Assembly: GCA_031418775.1 (NCBI GenBank)
Contig: JANOJN010000079.1
Coordinates: 1 to 64,000 of the forward strand
Direction of reading: 5' to 3'
Source of the DNA: JANLQX01 sp031418775
GTDB taxonomy: Bacteria; Actinomycetota; Acidimicrobiia; Acidimicrobiales; JANYDT01
DNA: 64,000 nt
The notes under the pieces were generated by a model. It ran no database searches, had not been told where the DNA came from, and worked only from the letters and a program-made list of their open reading frames with translations. This document shows, in pieces, positions 9,052 to 17,289 of this stretch. The translations under genes and the position numbers were made by a program. How positions within the stretch are numbered: position 1 is the first letter of the stretch; every line of letters begins with the position of its first letter.

Positions 9052-9239
9052 GAACACTCCTGAAACACGCTGGTGAATGTCGGCGAAACGAGGCCGAAAC
9101 GAACGCACGATTTCGGGCCGTGATCCGGTGGTGATCGGCGACGTGTTCGTGCTGGATCGACCTGCCGTGCAAACATCGGCATACCTCGGAGTGGAGCAAA
9201 CAGTGTGGCAGACGGACGCGTCAACGCCCACAACATCAC

Positions 9240-10073
9240 TCACGCCATCAGGTACACGTCTCCTTCGCTGCCGACCACGACATCGATGTCGAGCGTGGAC
9301 ATCTCCTTCGCGATCCGGTCGAGTTCATCGTCAACACGGTCGGGATCGTGATGAAAGAGCACGAGTTTGCGTACGCCTGCTTGTCGGGCCAACGTGACGG
9401 CGTAGTCGATGGTCGAGTGACCGAAGTGGCGTACCGCAGGAAACTCTTCCACCGTGTGCTGGGCATCGTGGAGGAGGAGATCGGCGCCTCGGCACAGCTC
9501 AATGGCAGCGTCGTGAACGACACCGAGCCCGTCGTTGCCATCGCCCCACTCCAACGGCCCGTGGTCGGGCATGTAGACGACCGTGGCACCGTCATGTCGG
9601 ACGCGGTAGCCGAACGTGCGGCCTCCCTTGTGCGGAATCTCCATCGCGAGCACGTCGAAGCCCTCGATCTTGTGCCACCCGGTTTCGAGCGAGTGGAACG
9701 ACCACGCGCCGCGGAGGCCCGACGGACTGATCGGGAAGTGCGGTGGACTCATCATCTGGGCAAGAACAGCTTCCGCGTCGCCCTGCGCCGGGAGATAGAG
9801 GTCGACGCGGGCGTCGGGTCGGTCACCGGCGCGGAAGAATGGCAACCCGTAGACGTGATCCCAATGGAGATGCGAAAGCAGGATGGAGCCGTCGAACGGT
9901 TGGCCGTTGAGCACCTCGGTGAGGCGAGTGAGGCCGCTGCCCGCATCGAGGACGAGCGTGGGGGTGGAATTGCCACGCGCGATGGACACGCATGACGTGT
10001 TCCCGCCGTAGCGCACCTGATCGGGCCCGGCCACGATGCGGGAGCCGCGGACGCCATGGAGTTGCAACCGCAC
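9240..10073 (-). CDS. Metallo-beta-lactamase-fold hydrolase
   Basis: 277 residues of the MBL-fold hydrolase type related to RNase Z and PhnP-like phosphodiesterases. The start VRLQLHGVRGSR...VRYGGNTSC is the standard opening of this subfamily. Metal ligands are seen in LSHLHWDH, in the Asp of YMPDHGPL, in LLHDAQH and in the C-terminal LFHHDPDR. GTG 10073 is chosen because AAGGGA stands six bases upstream and the family starts here; longer reading frames would run into the divergent cyclase gene. The substrate is unknown. Being divergent from a cyclase makes cyclic-nucleotide hydrolysis tempting, but that is speculation. 10074-10184 holds the shared promoter region. Confidence 0.82.
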   Translation of the reverse strand: MRLQLHGVRGSRIVAGPDQVRYGGNTSCVSIARGNSTPTLVLDAGSGLTRLTEVLNGQPFDGSILLSHLHWDHVYGLPFFRAGDRPDARVDLYLPAQGDAEAVLAQMMSPPHFPISPSGLRGAWSFHSLETGWHKIEGFDVLAMEIPHKGGRTFGYRVRHDGATVVYMPDHGPLEWGDGNDGLGVVHDAAIELCRGADLLLHDAQHTVEEFPAVRHFGHSTIDYAVTLARQAGVRKLVLFHHDPDRVDDELDRIAKEMSTLDIDVVVGSEGDVYLMA

Positions 10074-10184
10074 GAGGGATCCCTTCGAGGTGAGGACCCT
10101 CGATCTTGGTCGATCGGGCGGCAGCTCCCGCGCCACAGACAGCAGCGACATTCCCGCATGACCCAGTGTGGGTAGCATCGCCCA

Positions 10185-13100
10185 ATGGCGGATCGTCACC
10201 GTACTGACCATCCCCAGGCGTACATCCCCGGAGATCGGAGGCAAGCGCTCGCCGCAGGTGTCGAGATGCCCGACCGCGTCTCCGGGTCCGGGTTGTTCGC
10301 CGATGTGAGCGGTTTTACCGCGCTGACCGAGGCGCTGGCGACGGAACTGGGACCGCAGCGAGGTGTTGAAGAGCTGACCGCAGTGCTGGACCTCGTGTTC
10401 CAAGCCGTCATCGACGACATCACCGACTTCGGCGGCCACGTCATCTACTTCAGCGGTGACGCGGTGACCTGTTGGCTCGATGGGGACGACGGGAGTCGGG
10501 CGGCGGCCGCTGCGCTCGCGGTCCAGCGGACGATGGACCGTGTAGGCCGCGTCTCGACACCAGGTGGTCGCGTCGTGGAACTCGGCATCAAGGTCGCGAT
10601 TGCCGTCGGCCCGGCCCGTCGTTTCGTGGTCGGAGACCCCAACGTCCAGCTGATCGACGTGCTCGCGGGGGCGATCGTCGACGAGTTGGCCGATGCCGAG
10701 CAACTCGCCGAACGCGGCGAGATCGTGCTCGGCCCCTCGGCCGTCGCCGCGCTCGGCGAGCTCGCGGTCATTTCACGCGTTCCCCGAAAGCAGTCCACGG
10801 CCACGATCCTCGAGGGGCTCACGGACGTCGTGGTCCCCACCGAGCGTCCCCCCGAGCCAGTGGTGGACGAGGCCCTGGTACGCCCCTGGCTTCTGCCGGT
10901 CGTGCACGAACGCCTCAGCACCGGTCGGGGTGAGTTCCTCACGGAACTCCGCTCGGCCTTCCCGATGTTCGTCCGTTTCGGCGGAATCGACGTCGACGCA
11001 GATGACGGGCCGAGCGAGCTCGACACGTTCGTGTCTCGGGCACAGGAAGTCCTCACAAGCTTCGGGGGGAACGTCCTTCAACTCATCCTCGGTGATAAGG
11101 GCGCGTACCTCTACGGCGTGTTCGGCTCGCCGGTCACCTACGGCGATGACGCGTCACGCGCCGCCGCCGCCGCCCTCGAACTTCGATCGGTCGCGGCCGA
11201 CACCGCAGCGCGCGACCTCCAGATCGGCATCGGCCATGGACGGCTGCGTAGCGGAACCTACGGCCACTCGCTTCGCCGCACCTTCACGTGCCTCGGTGAC
11301 GCGGTGAACCTCTCGGCCCGGTTGATGGCCGGCGCGGCGCCGGGAACGATTCGCGTAACCGATGACGTTCGACGGGAAGCCGGAGACCGCTTCCTCTGGG
11401 CGTCGGTCGGCACGTTTCCCGTCAAGGGCCGAGTCGAGCCGGTGCAGGTCTGGACCATCGAGGGGACCTCGTTCGCCACTCGGGAACGGGAGGTCCGCTA
11501 CACGCTGCCTCTCGTCGGACGCGATCAGGAGATGGCCGCGGTCGCCGAGGCCGCCGACGCTGTCCGGTCCGGCAGCGGACGCGTTGTGGCCATCTCCGCG
11601 GAAGCAGGTCGCGGGAAGTCCCGGCTCATCGCCGAAATCGTCCGCAAGCTTCGAGCTGACGGCATGCCGGTGGCGTTCGGTGAGGCTTCGGTCGTGGGCT
11701 CGACGGGTAGCTATGTGGTGTGGCGCGAGGTCGTCCACACGTTGCTCGGCATCGACGAGACGGGAAGCGACAGCGCCCGAATACGCGCGCTGCGCCGGTC
11801 ACTCGCCGGCATCGGTCGGAGCCAGGCGCGCCGTGCGCCGCTGCTCGGGCCCCTGCTCGGCATCGATGTCCCCGACACCGATGTGACACGCGCCTTCGAC
11901 GCCAAGCTCCGCAAGTCCTCCCTCGAGTCCCTCATCCTCGATGTGCTCGCCGAACGCACGCAGGCGTCGCCTCTGACCATCGTGCTCGAGGACTGTCATC
12001 GGATCGACGAACTCTCGCGCGATCTGCTCGAGGTCCTTGTTCGTGGTGCCGAGTCGCTTCCCGTCCTGTTCCTCCTGAACTACCGCCCCACCGGCAGTGC
12101 CGGGGCAGGCCTTGGTCTCGAATCGCTTCCGTTCTTCGCGGAGTTCGAGCTTTCCGAGCTCGGACCCGAGGCCGCTCGTACCGCTGCCGTGGCGAAGATC
12201 CACCAGCTGTACGGCGAGAGCGTCCGCCCGTCGATCACTCTGATCGACGCGGTCGTCACGAGAGCCGAGGGCAATCCGTTCTATCTGGAGCAGATTCTCG
12301 ACTTCCTCCACGGCCGGGGATTGGATCCCACCCGACCCGAACAGCTCGATGCCATCGATCTTCCGGCGAGCCTCCACAGTCTCCTCCTGAGTCGAATCGA
12401 CACCCTCGACGAGGGGCCACGCCGAACGGTGAAAGTTGCGAGCGTCCTCGGGCGCCGCTTCGAGGCTCCGACGGTCCGTCGCGTCTACCCGGACCTCGGT
12501 TCCGACACCGATGTGATCACCCACCTGCGAGTCGGACGGTCGGCTGACCTCTTGGTGTCCGACGAGGACGAGCGGAGTTCCTGGCTGTTCCGGCACGTGA
12601 TCACCCGTGAAGTGGCCTATCAGAGCCTTCCCCACACCCTGCGGGTTGATCTGCACGAGCGGGCGGCCCTCGACCTGGAGGAGCGGGGTCCCGAGGTCGT
12701 AGAGAGCGAGCTCGACCTGGTCACGCACCACTGGTGCAGCAGCGACCGGCGGGACAAGCAGATCGAGTACCTGGGTCGAGCCGGCGAATCCGCCCAGGCC
12801 CGATACGCCAATGATGCCGCGGCTGACTACTTCGATCGGCTGGCGACGCTCGTCGACGGCGCAACCCGTGCCGATGTGCTCCTCCGGCTCGGGAAGGTGC
12901 TCGAACTGACCGGAGCGTGGGATCGCGCGCGGGCTGCGGGGACGGAGGCCACACTCCTGGCCCGTGACGCAGGCGACCCCACGCTCGAGGCATGGTGCGA
13001 GGTCTCACTGGCCGAGGTGGCCCGCAAACAGGCCCGGTTCGACGATGCCACCGACCACCTCGGCCGGGCCGTCGACTGCTTCGACCGGACCGACGACGAT

Positions 13101-13880
13101 GCCGGTCGCGGCAAAGTGCTCCACCTTGCCGGCACGGTTGCCGCCCAACGAGGCGACAACGCGCTCGCACGAACGAACTACGAAGCAAGCCTCGAGATCC
13201 GCAATCGCTTGGACGATCGCGGGGCGGCTGCGTCGGTGTTGTCGAACCTCGGCGTGGTCGCGGAGTACGAGGGTGATCTCGCCGGATCGCGCCGATTCCA
13301 CGAGAAAGCGCTCGGGCTCCGACGCGAACTGGGCGATCGCTGGGCGCTGGCGGTGTCGCACACGAACCTTGGCATGATCGATATCATCGAGGGGCACGCC
13401 GCCGAGGCCAAAGCGTCGTTCGAGGAGGCGATGCGCCTCAACCAAGAGGTCGGTGATCGGTGGATGGTCGCCATCAGTCACCACAACCTGGCGAACGCGT
13501 GCCGAGCAGTCGGTGAGCTCGACGGTGCCCGCGCCGCGTACCGCGAGGCGGTCGAGGCGTTCGTGACCTATGACGATCAATGGGCCTTGGCGTTCTTGTT
13601 CGAAGACGTGGCGTTGCTCGCCCTTCGGCTCGGTGAACCAATGTCGGCTTGGGAGCTGCTCGGCGCGGCTGATGCATGCCGTAAGTCGGTTGGGTCCCCC
13701 CGGCCGGCGGCGATGGAGAGCGACATGTTGTCCCAACTTGCCGCGGCATCGTCTGACGACGAGGCCAATCCGGACGGCGGAGTGAACGCCAGGGGTCGGG
13801 GTGCGGCGGCAACCCGGGACGACATGGTCAACGTGGTCATGCAGCTGTGCGACGGCGCCGTCAGTCGTCTCGAGCGCTGA
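10185..13880 (+). CDS. Soluble-adenylyl-cyclase-like protein: two cyclase domains, AAA/NACHT-type ATPase, TPR
   Basis: 1231 residues in the order C1 cyclase (about 35-190), C2 cyclase (about 255-425), P-loop ATPase (Walker A AEAGRGKS near 475, Walker B LTIVLEDCH near 600) and TPR repeats (about 860-1170). C1 keeps both metal-binding Asp (Asp40 in FADVSGF, Asp92 in FSGDAV) but lacks the Asn-x3-Arg pair. C2 lacks the first metal Asp but has Lys305 in GDKG (adenine recognition) and Asn375/Arg379 in NLSARL. The site is therefore composite, as in animal and cyanobacterial soluble adenylyl cyclases, and cAMP from ATP is the expected product. The ATPase-TPR part probably senses a partner or metabolite. 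The start at ATG 10185 leaves 111 bp to the divergent hydrolase. Confidence 0.88.
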   Translation: MADRHRTDHPQAYIPGDRRQALAAGVEMPDRVSGSGLFADVSGFTALTEALATELGPQRGVEELTAVLDLVFQAVIDDITDFGGHVIYFSGDAVTCWLDGDDGSRAAAAALAVQRTMDRVGRVSTPGGRVVELGIKVAIAVGPARRFVVGDPNVQLIDVLAGAIVDELADAEQLAERGEIVLGPSAVAALGELAVISRVPRKQSTATILEGLTDVVVPTERPPEPVVDEALVRPWLLPVVHERLSTGRGEFLTELRSAFPMFVRFGGIDVDADDGPSELDTFVSRAQEVLTSFGGNVLQLILGDKGAYLYGVFGSPVTYGDDASRAAAAALELRSVAADTAARDLQIGIGHGRLRSGTYGHSLRRTFTCLGDAVNLSARLMAGAAPGTIRVTDDVRREAGDRFLWASVGTFPVKGRVEPVQVWTIEGTSFATREREVRYTLPLVGRDQEMAAVAEAADAVRSGSGRVVAISAEAGRGKSRLIAEIVRKLRADGMPVAFGEASVVGSTGSYVVWREVVHTLLGIDETGSDSARIRALRRSLAGIGRSQARRAPLLGPLLGIDVPDTDVTRAFDAKLRKSSLESLILDVLAERTQASPLTIVLEDCHRIDELSRDLLEVLVRGAESLPVLFLLNYRPTGSAGAGLGLESLPFFAEFELSELGPEAARTAAVAKIHQLYGESVRPSITLIDAVVTRAEGNPFYLEQILDFLHGRGLDPTRPEQLDAIDLPASLHSLLLSRIDTLDEGPRRTVKVASVLGRRFEAPTVRRVYPDLGSDTDVITHLRVGRSADLLVSDEDERSSWLFRHVITREVAYQSLPHTLRVDLHERAALDLEERGPEVVESELDLVTHHWCSSDRRDKQIEYLGRAGESAQARYANDAAADYFDRLATLVDGATRADVLLRLGKVLELTGAWDRARAAGTEATLLARDAGDPTLEAWCEVSLAEVARKQARFDDATDHLGRAVDCFDRTDDDAGRGKVLHLAGTVAAQRGDNALARTNYEASLEIRNRLDDRGAAASVLSNLGVVAEYEGDLAGSRRFHEKALGLRRELGDRWALAVSHTNLGMIDIIEGHAAEAKASFEEAMRLNQEVGDRWMVAISHHNLANACRAVGELDGARAAYREAVEAFVTYDDQWALAFLFEDVALLALRLGEPMSAWELLGAADACRKSVGSPRPAAMESDMLSQLAAASSDDEANPDGGVNARGRGAAATRDDMVNVVMQLCDGAVSRLER

Positions 13881-13906
13881 CGTCACCAGAGTTCCTCTCG
13901 GTCAGT

Positions 13907-15346
13907 TCAGAGGCGGACTTCGACTTTTCCCCGCGTGCCCCACTTTCCCTGACGGAGGGTGAGGAGCGCGTAGATCCTGACGGGGACCAGGACGAAGATG
14001 TGGAGGAGTCCGTAGATCGGAGCGATGGCGAAGACGAATGTCCGGTCTCGCCGCTTCACACCGTCGCGTCGGTGCTCCAAGTACGCGCTGTTCCGAGCCC
14101 ATGCGGCCAGCATGACGAACACCAACGTGGCCCGGACGTGGGTGAGCTGGCCGAGCATCGGATAGAGCGCTATGGCAACGACGAGCGCGGCGCCCATGAC
14201 GACCCACATCGCCACCTCGGCGACGGTGAGCCAGAACGCCGCACTACGCAGGGGGAAAGTGGAAAGCACCCACAGGGACTCTCGGAAGAAGCTCTTGTTC
14301 CAGCGCACCTGCTGACGGACGTAGTGCGACAGTCGTTCGGGGACGGCCGTGGCGGCGCGCGATCGTTCGGCAAGGACCACCTTGCCCGACCGCAACGCGT
14401 AGTTGGTGAGGCGCCGATCGTCGCCGAAGGTCGCCGTCCTGCCGAGGAAGTACTGGCCGAGGAAGTCGTCGAGGTTGTCCCGGACGACCTCGGCCCGGTA
14501 GAAGCTGAGCGAACCGCAGCAGCAAAGCACCGCACCGAAGGCCGAATAGGCGGCACGCTCGGAGAGGAACGCACTCACGTAGCGAAGATCGATGAGCCGG
14601 GTGAGCAGGTTCCGTCGGCGGTTGTGGGCCGAGACGAGCCCGGCCACTGCGGAAACGCCCGGATCGGAGAACGGCCGCAGACCTTCGACCATCGCGTCGG
14701 GTTGGAGGACGGTATCGGAGTCGACGCAGAGGAAGATGTCGGCATCCAACGCGGCCTCGAATCCATGGGCAAGTGCGTGGCGCTTGCCGACGTTGACGGC
14801 AAGGACCGTCACCTCCCATTGGACGGAACCGGCATTCGCTTCGAGGTGGCTGCGGACCGCGTCGGCCGCGGCCCCGCCGTCGGTCGAGCCGTCATCGACC
14901 ACATGGATCCGGTGAAGCGCTCGGGTCTGGGCAAGCATCGAGGCCACGCCGGCCACCGCATAGGCCGGATCTTCGTTATGGATCGGCATGACGGCGCAAA
15001 CTCGGAGGCCTGGCGGCGCCGCGCCGAAGTTCTCCCGTCGCCGATGGAGTTCGGCGACGGTCAGTTTCGTCACCATGGCGCCGATCATCGTGGCCCCGAT
15101 CCACGAAATCCCGACATCGAGGTAGATGGCTGCGAACGCGGCAAGAACGATCAGAAGGATCGAGCGAGCGACAAGCCGATCAAGAAGATCGGTCGACCGA
15201 GGGCGCGAGTGGCGGCCGTGGTCACGCAGGAGCTCGTGGCGGGCACGGGCGCTGGAGCGCTGAGCGACGACGAGGAGCACCGCGCCGAGCGTGACGAAGA
15301 AGGCGGCCAGCGCTCCCGTGATGAACCTCGTCCCGACCAACGTCAT
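13907..15346 (-). CDS. Processive family-2 glycosyltransferase, membrane-bound
   Basis: 479 residues of the hyaluronan/chitin/cellulose-synthase-like GT2 type. Two N-terminal membrane segments are followed by a GT-A domain with VVDDGSTD (about 149), the metal-binding CVDSD (about 212), FGDDR (about 315) and the processivity motif QQVRW (about 355). Three to four C-terminal membrane helices and a basic end follow. It should polymerise and export a polysaccharide from a UDP-sugar; which sugar cannot be told. It converges with the cyclase gene at its 3' end, only 26 bp apart. A 66-codon membrane mini-protein lies 21 bp upstream in the same direction. The start used is ATG 15346. Confidence 0.85.
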   Translation of the reverse strand: MTLVGTRFITGALAAFFVTLGAVLLVVAQRSSARARHELLRDHGRHSRPRSTDLLDRLVARSILLIVLAAFAAIYLDVGISWIGATMIGAMVTKLTVAELHRRRENFGAAPPGLRVCAVMPIHNEDPAYAVAGVASMLAQTRALHRIHVVDDGSTDGGAAADAVRSHLEANAGSVQWEVTVLAVNVGKRHALAHGFEAALDADIFLCVDSDTVLQPDAMVEGLRPFSDPGVSAVAGLVSAHNRRRNLLTRLIDLRYVSAFLSERAAYSAFGAVLCCCGSLSFYRAEVVRDNLDDFLGQYFLGRTATFGDDRRLTNYALRSGKVVLAERSRAATAVPERLSHYVRQQVRWNKSFFRESLWVLSTFPLRSAAFWLTVAEVAMWVVMGAALVVAIALYPMLGQLTHVRATLVFVMLAAWARNSAYLEHRRDGVKRRDRTFVFAIAPIYGLLHIFVLVPVRIYALLTLRQGKWGTRGKVEVRL

Positions 15347-15367
15347 GGCGCGACAGCGAACCGCTAA

Positions 15368-15568
15368 CTACCGGGGGCTTTGCGAGGGGAAATCCGCCGA
15401 CGGCGGTTGGAACAACGAAACCCGCGAACTCCGAAGGAGCACGATCCCCAGAACGATGCCCGAGGCCGCGACGGAAACCGTGACCGTTATGAAGGTTTGT
15501 CCTATTCCGGTGAACGCGAGCGTGGCCGGCGCGGCGACCAGTCCTGCTCCGAGCACATTCCCGTACAC
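15368..15568 (-). CDS. Small membrane protein with LAFTG sorting-like motif
   Basis: 66 residues: a short N-terminus, the pentapeptide LAFTG, a 22-residue hydrophobic stretch (VTVSVAASGIVLGIVLL), then RSSR and a polar tail. LAxTG followed by a membrane span and basic residues is the form of actinobacterial sortase sorting signals, but a normal substrate would carry a secreted domain and signal peptide in front, and none is visible. It may be a bare sorting-signal protein, the remnant of a longer surface protein, or a chance open frame. The GTG start has no clear Shine-Dalgarno. It lies 21 bp before the GT2 gene, so co-expression is likely if it is real. Confidence 0.45.
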   Translation of the reverse strand: MYGNVLGAGLVAAPATLAFTGIGQTFITVTVSVAASGIVLGIVLLRSSRVSLFQPPSADFPSQSPR

Positions 15569-15732
15569 GAAAGAAGTATCGGGAATCCGTCGCGAAACTT
15601 GAGGAGGGGCATCAGTAAAGGTCGAACGACCCAGTTGGGAAGGCTCCGTTCGGCGGTTGTCTGTTCGACGGGGGACGGCACCGTTCGGGCCCGCTGCTTA
15701 CGACGGGTTCCCGCGCGCTGGCGAGGTCCTTC

Positions 15733-15930
15733 TCAGGACTTCAGGGGTGCGTCGGGAAGCGTCCCACCGAGAGGGGCGATCAGCTCCCGGAGGGTGGCCT
15801 CCCGGGCCTTGAGCATCCGCTTGAAGTCGGGGCGGTCGGTGTCGGCGATCTCATAGCGTAGGTCGCGGATCGTTCGGTCGAGCACTTCACGGAGCAGTTC
15901 CGCCTGTTCGTCGGTGATGGAGATGTCCAT
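15733..15930 (-). CDS. Small helical protein of unknown function
   Basis: 65 residues from the ATG at 15930 (MDISITDEQAELLREVLD); the in-frame ATG 15948 is an alternative. The sequence is two or three amphipathic helices rich in Leu, Arg, Asp and Glu (TIRDLRYEIADTDRPDFKRML), a pattern of short conserved actinobacterial proteins with no assigned function. No membrane segment or metal motif is present. It lies alone between the GT2 group and the cNMP-binding gene, all on the minus strand, without a clear ribosome-binding site. Confidence 0.6.
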   Translation of the reverse strand: MDISITDEQAELLREVLDRTIRDLRYEIADTDRPDFKRMLKAREATLRELIAPLGGTLPDAPLKS

Positions 15931-16065
15931 GAGGTGAATCGCTTTCATCGCAGGTAACCGGTCGGAGTCGGTCACGGTTCGGTTCGTGGCGCGCGTGGCC
16001 GTTGCGTCTCGAACGTAGCGCACCCGACTTCGAAGGGGCGAGACGAGCCCGCCGCTTCCGCTGCA

Positions 16066-17100
16066 TCAGCGCCCGTGGGTGTTCTCGCGGCGGTGTCCTT
16101 CGGCGAGCCGGGAGAGCCGCACGGTGTCGATGTCATTGGCCGGCACGGCGGCCACCTTGCACTCGGTTACGGCGCGCAGTGTCGCTGTTCGGTGTCCACC
16201 TTCCAGGAGGCCACGTTCGCCCAAGACAGCGCCCGGACCCAACTCGGCAATCTTCTCGCCGTCGACCTCGACAACGAGGACGCCGTTGAGAAGCAGGAAG
16301 AGTTCGTCGCTGCACGAACCCTGCTCGACGAGGGCGCCGCCTGCTCTGATTCGGCGAATCTCGGGTCGCTGGCTTCCCCGCATGATCGCGCTCTGGAGCT
16401 CTCGCTCAAGGGCTGATTCGACCGCGGTGACCAATGTCGGCGAGTCCTCGTCACCCCATGGCGTGCGGTGACCGAACGACTCACTCATCCATTTCTTGTA
16501 TTCCGCGACGCTGCTCTTCGCGACAAGCGAACCCGAGTCGTCGAACAGCCAATGACGCGGAAAACCAGACGCCCCGGCGAATGTCGCCTCGTGGGTACCG
16601 TCGGTTCGGATGATGAGCTCGAGCGTCGTCCACACGATTGGGGCGTGGTACTGGACGAATGGCGGATGTTTGACTGCCCGGGGCATCGGCGCTCCGGTTC
16701 GACCCCCGACGGTCTGCGTGAAGCGGACGTAGTCGGCGCCGATCTCCGGTTCGCTTCGACGATCGTCGAGTCTGATGGCCGGAACGGTGATCGATCCAAC
16801 GGCGAGGCCTACCGTCGTTGCTCCCATGACGCCGCCGCCGCTGTAGCCGGCGTTGACGATCCGATGGGAGTCGTCGACCTCGATGAAGGCGCGGAGATGG
16901 TTCGCGAAACGGAACCCGTCGGCGATGCGGAGCTCCGCGAGAGTCGCGGAGATGTCGGCGCCCAGCGAGATCGGCGGCGGCGGATCGTGATGGGCCATCT
17001 TCATGCGAGTCGCGATCTTCCCCATTCCTTCGAGGAGGTCCGACGGGATCCACGAGACGGTGGCGACGCTGCGTTCGTATCGAGTGGAGGTAGTGGACAT
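16066..17100 (-). CDS. Protein with C-terminal cyclic-nucleotide-binding domain and large N-terminal domain
   Basis: 344 residues. The first 230 or so form a soluble domain of unknown fold with conserved-looking patches (FRFANHLRAFIEVDD, AGYSGGGVMG, HPPFVQYHAPIVWTTLELII, FPRHWLFD). Residues of about 240-335 are a cyclic-nucleotide-binding domain: RIRAGGALVEQGSCSDELFL, then the cassette LGERGLLEGGHRTATLRAV, which keeps the Glu and Arg contacts. It is a candidate second receptor for the cyclases in this window; the output of the N-terminal domain is unknown. The start is ATG 17100, divergent from the FtsX-permease gene with a roughly 190-bp shared upstream region that probably contains both promoters. 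Confidence 0.75.
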   Translation of the reverse strand: MSTTSTRYERSVATVSWIPSDLLEGMGKIATRMKMAHHDPPPPISLGADISATLAELRIADGFRFANHLRAFIEVDDSHRIVNAGYSGGGVMGATTVGLAVGSITVPAIRLDDRRSEPEIGADYVRFTQTVGGRTGAPMPRAVKHPPFVQYHAPIVWTTLELIIRTDGTHEATFAGASGFPRHWLFDDSGSLVAKSSVAEYKKWMSESFGHRTPWGDEDSPTLVTAVESALERELQSAIMRGSQRPEIRRIRAGGALVEQGSCSDELFLLLNGVLVVEVDGEKIAELGPGAVLGERGLLEGGHRTATLRAVTECKVAAVPANDIDTVRLSRLAEGHRRENTHGR

Positions 17101-17289
17101 GGCTTATCGTGAGCCGATGAAGAGGGGAGCGAGAAGGGCGGAGCCCGGCGCTTCCCCGGTGTGGCTGGCACACCCCGGACCGGTGGGGCGCACGCCCTGG
17201 TATTGAGCGCCGCCTTCCCTGTTCAATGAATGCGTGAACAACGGTCGGTTGCTCCTCGTGCGCGGCCCGGGCACGCACGGTCGGACAAC

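Noticed and set aside
7073..9076. 667-codon open frame on the plus strand opposite the HEAT-transporter gene
   Set aside because: Its composition (runs of Arg, Glu, Asp, Gly) is the mirror of the minus-strand gene in a GC-rich genome; no start signal or family resemblance.
9052..9239. N-terminal extension of the cNMP-binding protein up to 9243
   Set aside because: The extension has no domain character, and AGGA is placed for GTG 9051.
10074..10703. N-terminal extension of the MBL-fold protein running antisense through the cyclase gene
   Set aside because: The family starts at the GTG 10073 with AAGGGA upstream; the longer frame overlaps a well supported gene.
13847..15367. 506-codon plus-strand frame opposite the GT2 gene
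   Set aside because: Shadow of a gene with complete GT2 motifs on the other strand; highly charged low-complexity translation.
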